A stretch of DNA of 64,000 bases from Mangifera indica. Taxonomy: Eukaryota; Streptophyta; Magnoliopsida; Sapindales; Anacardiaceae. This document shows positions 55,061 through 64,000 of this stretch, piece after piece. The notes beneath the pieces are model-generated. The model was not told the origin of the DNA. It searched no databases and worked only from the letters and a program-made list of their open reading frames with translations. The DNA lies in the NCBI RefSeq assembly GCF_011075055.1, contig NC_058151.1:8636251-8700250 (forward strand), in the 5' to 3' direction. Position 1 is the first letter of the stretch. The number at the start of each line of letters is the position of its first letter. The position numbers and the translations under genes were made by a program.

Positions 55061-56690
55061 ATTCCATTGTCAAAGATCGTAAAATCCCTACAACCATATG
55101 TTTATTGAATCTGGACAAAATTGCCCAAAAGCAAATTGTTGAATGACAAAAATGTAGTCAGATAACATGGGTAATTATACAACTGAAACAATATAAACAG
55201 TCACATCATTTTCTAGAAATATAATAAAACATAAGTTTATCTAACATGGCCAACTAGTTCTAGCAATCAATTGAATTTATGATAGAAAAAGACAAAATGA
55301 CTATTTCCTACCTGAACTTTAGTGAAACAATAATTTTCCATCCTTTAAGTTTGAAAGTCCATTTTTAAATCCATTATACTTTTTAATAGTGAAAATCATT
55401 ATTTGGTAGGACAAAAAGGACATTTTCACACAAATTAAAAAATATATAAAATATATCATTTCCTTTATCCTATGATATTACATATTTATCTTTCTCGAAT
55501 TTCTTATTTCCCTATTACTCAACCATTTCTTCTCAATTCAAGTAAATGTCAATCTATGATTAATATGAGATTTTCCCCAAAAAAGGAAAACTGAAAATGT
55601 AAGAAAATAATATGGTATCAAACTCAAAAATATCACAAAAGTTAGGAGGCAACAAGGTAACAATGATAGTGTAGTGGTATAAGTGGTGGTTATGGCGACT
55701 GATGATGTTGTTGATGGTTAATGGTATTCGCGGTAAAGATGATGAGAGAAAATTTCAAAAACCAAGATGAGTAAGTCCAACAAAGACAAGTGCGGCGGTG
55801 TTTATAGTGAAGATAATAGATTTTTGCTAAAGAGAGGTTGATGGTGAAGATAATGAAAGGAGATGAATAATAGTTGGCAGTATTAGTGATAAAGATGATA
55901 GAAGAAGAAGAAAGATAACTGATTATGTTGGTGGTGAAGATAATGGAAGTATAAGAAGAATGGTTGATGGTGTTGGTGGTCAAAATTAAAAGAAGAGAAA
56001 AAGGATTACTAGTGATGTTAATGGTGAAAATAACTAGAGGATAAGTATTGGGTTTAATTTTTTATGTAAATTTTATTCATCAAATGAAATAGTGAATGAA
56101 ATGAAGAATAAAAGAATAAAAAACATAAATGGCTATACATTATCTTAAAAAAGGTAGAGGGTATTGAATCCAAGTTTGAATAGGCAACCAAATAGGTATA
56201 ACAGTGAACTAGGGTTTCAATGTATGAACAATTATCTAGAGAAACAAACAAGAAATAAATTAGTATGTTTAAGTGATATAATAAGAATGGAGAACAGCCT
56301 AGTTAGTTCTCCAAGTAAAAGGAGTATAAATTTGACTAAACAGAGATGAAAGGCTAACGTTGATGAAAGTGTATCATTAATAGTCATTGAAGATTCTAAA
56401 GACAACATAAGTCTTGAATTGGTCAACACTTATTTGGAGAAGCAAGTGAGAAGAGAAATTTAAATAATATTTGGCCATAAATTGAGGTTTTGTCATCTTT
56501 AAAGAATATGAAACCTGTATGGAGCAAAATTTCTTTGAAGGGGAAACTGAAGTTTTAGATTCTAAGAGTGAACAATAAAATGTTAAGTTGGTAGATTTTT
56601 TTTTTTTTTTTGATTTGATAGGAAAGGTGAGAAAAAGAGAAGAAAGGAAAAATGGCATGAGATTGCAAGATACCATGTGCCTAGGCTCAC
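55061..56690. other. No gene recognised; GAT-rich stretch
   Basis: 55670-56040 is purine-rich with recurring GGTGAAGATAATG words, loosely periodic. 55291 onward starts GACAAAATGACTATTTCC, like the foldback MITE ends, but no matching right end was found. A poly-T run lies near 56590. No domain in any frame. Confidence 0.45.
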
Positions 56691-57989
56691 TGTAACAACC
56701 CCCTTTAGAAGTACTACCCTCCAAGTGAATATGTCACTTATTATGCCATTTGAGCATGCTTACAATTTTTAAAACGTAAATGAAATCTCATAAATTCATT
56801 AAATAAAACTGCATTTATAAAACCATGGAAAATTATGAAAATACCTTTTTAAAAAATACATAGTTGGAAGTGTATAAAAGATGTCCATAACCTAAAATTA
56901 TTCATAAAAACCAACATGATGTGCATAACCAATACTTAAGAGTTAAATTCTAAAACAATAACTGACAACATAAGAGAAATGATAGAAATGCCCTCTATAA
57001 CTCTACGCTTACTGACCATCGTTTTTCCCATATCCATTATGATCATATATGCCTACATATATAAAAGTAGAGAAATGAGTAATAAGACACTCGACAAGTA
57101 AGAGACTTTACCATTAACTTTTATATAATCCCTAAAATATCCTTGGCTCGACCTATGCTACCTTTGTCATTCGAAATCTATCACTAATCTTTTATTAGGA
57201 TAATGATAGGTTCTAGAACTCTCATTTATACTCAACTGAACTCAAGAACATCTAGGTTATATGTTATAACTCTTGGCTTGATTTATGACCCATTCAATCA
57301 CTAAGGAACCACTCATTGAATTCTTAACTAGCATGACCACATAATCTCTAAGGTTAACTATGTCTTACTTGATCATTAAAGAACCACTTCCCAAATTCCT
57401 AGCTGTTGTGATCATATTATTCATGGGTGAAAATGGCATAATCTAAAAGCTATGTCTCATAACTATATACTAAGCTGATTAGACTAGATTGACTATAGGA
57501 ATTTGGCACCTTGGCCATGTAAGCTCTCTTCCTATTCCACCATACAAAAACATGGTTTCATTTGGGCTTTATTACGAGCAAGTACCTTACCACAGGTATG
57601 GTATCCTATTATAGATGATGTAAGAAATATTTACTCATGGTGTCCTCTTGTAATGATCTTATGATAACTAGACTTTTTTCTCTTTATGATCACTACTAAA
57701 CACCTCACTAGAAAATGCCATTAGAGTTGCCACATGAAAGCTGGGAAGTCAAACTCTTGTTTTTTCTTTTTCTCTACTCTTGTTTATGCTTTTTAGATAA
57801 AAAGAAAAATCACTAAAATGCAGTAAACATGCCTTTTTAAAACTAAATCCATATAACATTGTACAAAGGGATATGTCTTACCATACATGGTCTTGTCGCC
57901 AAACAACACACGAGTGTGGCTTTTCTATCCTCATGCAAAATAAATGCCACAAACAAAAACACTCTATATTTCCTACTCTGGCTGTTACT
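56691..57989 (-). repeat. Third reversed Tekay-type LTR, shortened (1299 bp)
   Basis: Begins TGTAACAACCCCCTTTAGAAGTA, matching the edge at 45492 (TGTAACAACCCCCTCTAAAAGTA). It ends near 57989 at TGTTACT. About half the length of the 45492 copy, so the middle has probably been deleted. Confidence 0.65.
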
Positions 57990-58024
57990 ATGACTATTGT
58001 CGAGTTTTTACGGTATCAATAACT

Positions 58025-59619
58025 TGCAACATAATGGAATTTAAAATTTTAAAATCATGTAAACCTAAAAACCCTAACCAAGATGCCCATTTTAAACCTT
58101 CAACCTTTAGGTGACAAGAGAAAGAACATTATCTAGCCTTTACAAGATGGTGCCTTGGTATCACGTAAAGTATGAGTGTGACAAAGGAAATCTAGGCAAA
58201 GAGGTTGTTAGGGCTTTCGACTAGATTCACTGTTCAGATAAGAAGAGAGAAAGAATGAGTGAGTTATAGCTAGGGTTTCACTAATTTTTCTGGTCTCCCT
58301 TAATGCACGAATAATTATACCTTATATATATGTGCAAGTGTCCGAGCTTTATTAGAATTTTAAGCATGTAGGACATGCTTCAATACATATATGCATGGTT
58401 AGCTTGTAAACATGCAAAGTTAACATATTTCAAGTATTGCACAAATGGACATTCTTTTGTCCAACCATTCATGCCTTTAGTTATTTATTTTTCTTTTCAT
58501 GGTGCCAATCATGCCATGCATTTGCATGGATGACACTATGACCACTGAGTGCATGGTTGGCACATTAAAGTGCATGGTCATGCATTTTGTCAAGGCATAG
58601 TCAAATCAAGTCTTCCTAACTTGTTAGGCAAACCCAATCCATTCATAGTCTTTCTCTTTTTCCTAAACACCAAGATTATCAACAAAGAATCCATTCATCT
58701 AAGTTCAATTCAACTCTTATATGTGTGTGATCCATAAGCTCTCTATTGAACTAATAGTGTTTAGATTTGGGGTGAAACTAGACACAAACCAAGATTGGCC
58801 CCTAGCAAAACATCATGGCCATGTGGATGATAAAGTGTCAGTGGATATCTCTTAAGTTTTTACAACATCATAGTTATATGCAATTCAATCCTTTTGTCAA
58901 CCAATATCTCTCGAGGTTGAGCTATAGAAATGTGTCTTTCTCAATGATTCATTGGTATAAACTAATGCACATCAATGACTAATACGTATTAGGCTATAAC
59001 CTTATCCCACTATAGCCACAAATTCAAGCTAATATATATATCATTTAGTATTCTCATGTAAGGTATCTTTCCTTGTACTTCATGTATCTCATGATATGAC
59101 TAATTGATGCCTTTATAGTTACCCTAATTATAACAACACGTTAGATATCTTCAAACCATACTGATACTTACATGAGACAATTTGGTGACCTCAAGTCAAA
59201 AAATCACTAGAGCAACCATTTATGTGGATATCCTATGGTTGGTTAGTTTGATGAACATGTTTACAACATGCACCCATGCGTTACACTAAGCTATATACAA
59301 CAACTTAGACACGTAAGACCTGTTGGCTCTTTTGATAAACATTATGATAATCTCATCATCATTATATATGCCCTTGCTCATTGTAATGTTAAGATTACAT
59401 ACGTTTCTAAAATGACCATTAAATGTGCATATAGAGTTTTCATGATCAGTCATTTGATCCCTTTGTCATAGTTCTATCAGCCTAAGGGCATATTATTTGT
59501 ATGATCATATAAATAAACAACATATGAATTGAATAACAATAAATTTTTTATTAATTATTAATATAAAATTATATCCATAAATATTAAAAGCAATTCACTC
59601 TAGGGCACCTACCCTAACA
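58025..59619 (-). repeat. 3' LTR of Copia element 3 (reverse orientation, about 1.6 kb)
   Basis: On the minus strand it starts at 59619 with TGTTAGGGTAGGTGCCCTAG and runs to about 58025 (ATGTTGCA). It aligns with 40670-42390. It lies directly downstream, in element orientation, of the RNase H end. Confidence 0.75.
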
Positions 59620-59639
59620 ATTTCTTATTTGCACTATAG

Positions 59640-61150
59640 TTAATTAGTTATATATCTAATGTCGAACTCAACTACATTCATTTCATGCTTCTACTACAAC
59701 AGAGGCTTTGTTAGTGAGTCAACCAATTTGTCATTTGTATCAATCTTTGTTATTTGTACATCACCTCTTTCTACAATCTTTCAAATTAGGTGATATCATT
59801 TGGATATATGCTTGAACCTCTAATAGGATCGCGACTCCTTTACATAAGCAATCACTTCATTGTTGTCACAATGAAGTTCAGTCAACTCAACAATACTTGG
59901 AACCACCCTAAGTTCAGTAATAAACTTCTTGATCCATATAGCTTTTTTTGCTACTTTTAAAAAGGCAATGTACCCAAGCTTTGTTATATAATTAATTACT
60001 GTACTTTGTTTGAAACTATTCTAGCTAATTATACCATAATTCAAACAAAACACAAAACTTGATTGGGATTTGTAATCATCTCAATTAGTTTGGAAACTAA
60101 CATCACTATAGCCTCTTATAGTGAGTTCAAATTTCCCTTCATAAACCACGAATATATCCTTAATCTTTCTCAGGCACTTAAGGATGTTTTTGACAACCAT
60201 CTAGTGTTTTTCACCTAGATAAGATTGATATCTACTATAAATGCTCAAAGTGTATAAGACATCAATTTTCATACATAGCATGACATACATGATTGATCAT
60301 ATACTTGAAACATATAAGATCTTACTCATTTTATCTATCTCATATTCTGTACATAGGCATTTCTTTTTTGAAAGATATACACCATGTGACATGGGAAAAA
60401 TCCTTTCTTGGATTCTTTAATATTAAATCTTGTTAATACCTTGTCTATATACATTCTTTGACTTAGGCATAACAGTTTATGCTAAATTTTAATCCTAAGA
60501 ATGTTGGTTACTTCTCCTAAGTCTTTCATGGAGAAACATTGGATAAACAAGCTTTTATCGATTGTAAGTTTGGTATATCATTTTCAATAATCAAAATGTC
60601 ATCGATAAACAATACTGGAAATACAATCACGTTCCTATTGACCTTTTTATACATACATGATTCATCTTCATTTTTATGAATCCAAACTCATGAATAGTTT
60701 TATCAAAAGGAATATTTCAACTTCTTGAAGCCTACTTAAGTCTATAAATAGACTTTTTATAGCTTATATACTTTATCTGTCTGTCTAGCAAGAATGAAAC
60801 TGTCAGGTTATGCCATATAAACGTTTTCTACAAAGTTCTCATTCAGGAAAGTAGTTTTGACATCTCTATAAAAAATTTCATAGTCATAGTATATAGTTAT
60901 AACAAACATAATTCTAATAGACTTAAGCATGGTAATTGGCAAAAATGTTTAATCATAGTTAATGTCATATTTTTTAGTGAAACCTTTGGCAACTAGCCAT
61001 GCTTTATAAGTATACATGTTACCTTTCATGTTAGTTTTCCTTTTGAAAACCTATTTGCACCTTACAGGTTTTACTCCTTTAGGCACGTCTGTCAAAGTCC
61101 ATACTTGGTTCTAATACATGAAGTTTATTTCAAATTTCATGGCATCCAAC
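59640..61150 (-). pseudogene. Reverse transcriptase and RNase H remnant, Copia element 3
   Basis: RT catalytic box FIDDILII at about 60605-60585 (minus) keeps both Asp residues, unlike element 1. Nearby text corresponds to NDIPNLQSIK and the FLNEN-VY block near 60830. RNase H ends near 59660 with text matching the KH-x-ECS-x-LDI region. Many stops and shifts. Confidence 0.7.
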
Positions 61151-61392
61151 CATTTATCAAAATCTAGACTTAAAACAACCTCGTCATAGGTCTTAGGTTC
61201 ATCATCATTGATGACCAATATGTCACCGCGCTGAGTCAAGAGAAAACCAAATCTTTATGGCTCATGATGTACTCTTGTAAACCTATGCAACTCTTGTGTT
61301 GATTGAGTTTGTTCCACCTGAGATAGAGGAACTTCCTTATCATGTTTAACTATTTGTGATAACATATTATCTTGTCTAATATTTGTAGCATC

Positions 61393-61593
61393 TTATGGTT
61401 TAGGAACTTCATCAAGTTCCACCTTTCTCCCACTGGTTATCTTAAGAATAAATTTCTTATCAAAGAACAAGTCAGTACGAGCAATAAAGACCTTTTGCTC
61501 TTTTGGGTGATAAAAATAGTATCCCTTAGTAACCTTCAGGTACCTTACAAAAACACACTTTTTAGATTTAGCGTTTAGCTTGTTCAAAGTCAA
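61393..61593 (-). pseudogene. Integrase C-terminal extension, Copia element 3
   Basis: An open piece reading KKCVFVRYLKVTKGYYFYHP, EQKVFIARTDLFFDKKFIL and RKVELDEVPKP. This is the Copia integrase-to-RT linker (C-x-F-x-G-Y, GY-F-x, V-x-x-V-F-E); the conserved Gly of VGY is Arg here. Confidence 0.7.
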
Positions 61594-61914
61594 TTTTTTG
61601 AAATAAACTTCATAGCCCTAAATTCTTAAGTAATCTAGATTGGGTTTTCGCCCAGTTCATAACTTGTATGAAGTTTTATCTATAGATTTAAATAGGACAC
61701 GGTTTAGTGTATAAGCAGCAGTTTTTAGAGCATGACCCTAAAAAGACATGGGTAGATCAATAAAACTCATCATAAACCTGACTTTTTCGATCAAAGTTAT
61801 ATTCCTTCATTCAGATAAACTATTATGTTATGAAGTACTAAGAGGAGTGAGTTGAGATACTATCCTAAATTCCTTTAGGTGTTATTTGAATTAAGCACTT
61901 AGGTATCCATCTCT

Positions 61915-62184
61915 TTAATCATTTTGGAGAATTTTAACTTGTTTCCCAAGTTTTGTTTTGACTTCATTCTTAAATTCTTTGAATTTATCAAAATATTCAA
62001 ACTTATGTTTCATCACAAACATATAGTCATATCTACTGAAAGCATCAGTAAATATGACAAAGTAGGCTTTCATATATCTATTATGCATTATCATAGGCCC
62101 ATACATATCACTGTGAATAATCCCTAATAGTTCAGGCGCTTTTTCATTGTGTCCAGTGAAAAGTGTTTTAGCCATCTTACCCAA
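61915..62184 (-). pseudogene. Integrase core fragment, Copia element 3
   Basis: Reads LLGIIHSDMYGPMIMHNR, AYFVIFTDAFSRYDYMFVMK and EFKNEVKTKLGKQVKILQND. It has H-S-D (first catalytic Asp) and the end just before the S-D-R-G second Asp, here Asn-Asp, then breaks. Normal Copia integrase layout. Confidence 0.8.
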
Positions 62185-62799
62185 TAGGTATGATTTGTAT
62201 TTATCATATGTCAGAAAGTCAAATGATTGTAAGACTTTTTGTTCAAGAAGTTTTTATATACGTTTCGATCCTATGCAACCTAACTTGTAATGCCATAAAT
62301 ATATGATATTCAAATCATTCGATTTTAATCGTTTATTATTTTGCACATTGAGAATTTCATCATTTAGTTTTAAAATATATAAACCATTACGCAATTAGGT
62401 TGTTTCATAGAGAATATTATTTAAGCTAATAGTTATAATACCACTAACAATAAAAAATAAATATCTCTCTTTGTCCAAAATAGACATAAAAACTAAGTGT
62501 CTAAGAATATAAGGAATATAATAATAATGTTTTTATTTCTAGTATTAGCCTAGTAGGCAACCTAAAATAATAAACCCTTACGACTAATGTAACAACACGT
62601 GCTTCATTTCCAACACACAGATCAACCTTTCTTTTGGCGAGCAATCTACTCTGTCGCAGTTTTTGCATATTAAAACAAACATGAGAACCACATCATGTGT
62701 CTACAACCCATGATGAACAAGGAGAATAGTTTATCTCAATGACAAACATACCTGAAGTAGAGGCTTCAATTGTCTTCTTCTTCTTATTTTCTAGAAAGG

Positions 62800-63060
62800 C
62801 CTTGTAATATCTCTTCTAATGGCCTAACTTGCCACAATAGAAGCGGACGACCTTTCCTTTCCCTATACCATATGTAGCTTGAGTAGCAATATTAGGTTAT
62901 TTCTTCACTTTAGGCTTTAGCATAGCCTTAGTTTTGTCTTTGCCTATGGCCTTGACTTTTGATGTTTGGGCTTCAACCATAACTAGATTAGTTAATGCTA
63001 ACTTTTGTATTTCTTATTCAACCTGCTTGAGCATATACAATAACTCCTCAAAGGATTTCT
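62800..63060 (-). pseudogene. gag zinc-knuckle remnant, Copia element 3
   Basis: Minus-strand translation gives GKVVRFYCGKLGH-x-KRYYK. The CX2CX4HX4C knuckle has lost its first Cys (now Arg) and last Cys (now Tyr). Basic residues follow. Confidence 0.65.
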
Positions 63061-64000
63061 CCTTTTCATTCTAGTTAAAATTTATAATTAAATTAGCCCA
63101 TGATTTAAGAAAAGATTTCAGCACTAAGTTAATAGTGATTATATGATCTCCAATTTACAAATAAAAGAATTAGTGATTTTATTTAATTATTAATATTCAT
63201 TTTAATTATTGATATAATAATTAAAATACTCACTATTTTCTTCAAGCCAATAGCCCTCACTATTGAACTTGAGAAGTTCTAGTGAATTTTCTTATGGATC
63301 AAAACCCTATTGCATTAATTTTTCCCTTCACTTTGGTAAACAAGTTTAAATTAATCGAATAGGTAAATTTCAAATTAATCATCAAAAGCCCACGATCTTA
63401 AGGTAGGTGTTACCCCAACAAATCATGTGACCTCAAATGTGACTCTCGATATCAATAGGGTAGATGTTACATATTTTCTTACATTAACAAATGCATTCTT
63501 TACTTATGCCTCTAATATATTTCACCTTCACTTTAGTGAACAAACAAAGTATATTAATTAAGTTAGACCCAACATGATCATCACTTAATTTTTCATCAAG
63601 CTGAAATGTACCATTCACTTTGACAAACAAAGTTCTAATGAATAAGAGCTTAATTAAGGCGTTATATTGGAAAACACCAATTAAACGTATACTTAATATT
63701 AAAGTTAAGGGTTTTATTATTTTGTCTCATCAAATTTTAGCAGCATGTTCGGTGATATTTGCAAAATAAAACCTACATATACATTCTACAATGTAAAATA
63801 AAATGTGTTAGCACATAGTCATAACTAATGTCAAGCCCCTTGAGCCAAGAGAAGATTGACTAGTTAACTTGAGTGAATCTTCATCTTTGAGTCTTCGTCC
63901 ATGTCCTATCATCTCCAGTCTTTAATTATTACATGGTTTTATTTCCTAGTTACAAAATTCTAAGAAAATAAAAATACCCTATTCTAAAATAAGAAATGGG
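63061..64000 (-). other. Copia element 3, gag start and leader, no gene seen
   Basis: AT-rich, with three recurrences of a CTTCACTTTGGTAAACAA-like word (about 63328, 63527, 63615) set in related text, so a short imperfect repeat is present. No primer site or 5' LTR is visible before the window ends. Confidence 0.45.

Larger units (their letters stand above)
59620..63060 (-). mobile_element. Copia element 3, internal region (reverse orientation)
   Basis: Minus-strand order from high to low coordinates: gag zinc knuckle (about 62860), integrase (62184-61915), integrase C-terminal extension (61593-61393), reverse transcriptase (about 61150-60550), RNase H (about 60300-59640), then the LTR. Same family as element 1, but better preserved at some motifs. 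Confidence 0.8.

Overview
The window is nuclear DNA of a flowering plant, very probably a eudicot. It is AT-rich, holds one spliced host gene, and is otherwise filled with plant transposons of many ages: Ty3/Gypsy chromoviruses, Ty1/Copia elements, a CACTA element, a TRIM, and foldback Mutator-like MITEs. I see no bacterial, organellar or viral genes, no CRISPR array, and no tRNA or rRNA gene.

The only host gene lies on the minus strand, with its coding part at 15368-16897 and 5' leader exons out to about 19260. It encodes a 268-residue ubiquitin-conjugating enzyme E2 of the UBC22/UBE2S type (HPN motif, catalytic Cys94, C-terminal Lys-Arg-Leu tail). Every exon can be followed and none is broken. 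One intron uses a GC donor, and the start codon is the last three bases of its exon.

Positions 92-14417 are a two-storey nested transposon. The host is an old Reina-like chromovirus about 4.95 kb long, with a 377-bp 3' LTR, 5-bp target duplication CATCA and heavily decayed coding sequence. A younger Tekay/Del-like chromovirus of 9367 bp (714-10080) landed in its gag with target duplication TTATA. The young element has 2.3-kb LTRs about 2% apart, a tRNA-iMet primer site, a polypurine tract, and one continuous gag-pol-chromodomain frame broken only by nine stop codons.

Positions 19840-21832 carry two palindromic MITEs with 9-bp target duplications; a third copy is at 50512-51333. From about 23.97 kb to the end is a graveyard of elements. 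It holds Tekay-type LTRs in both orientations (about 23970-25609, 25752-28115, 45492-48087, 48093-49927, 56691-57989). The 25752 element was itself invaded by a TRIM (28757-29314) and a Copia solo LTR. A CACTA element with a TNP2-type transposase, 81-bp subterminal repeats and a CACTAC terminus spans 31432-36825 and has lost its other end. Members of one Copia family appear at 37.0-42.4 kb, 43.1-45.5 kb, 53.6-55.1 kb and, reversed, 58.0-64.0 kb. All transposon genes from 23.97 kb on are broken.

I found no previously undescribed protein system. The observations most worth checking are splice-donor-like motifs at a similar depth inside the Tekay LTRs, the short leader intron of the young element, its transition-only decay, and the hairpin MITE family next to the E2 gene.
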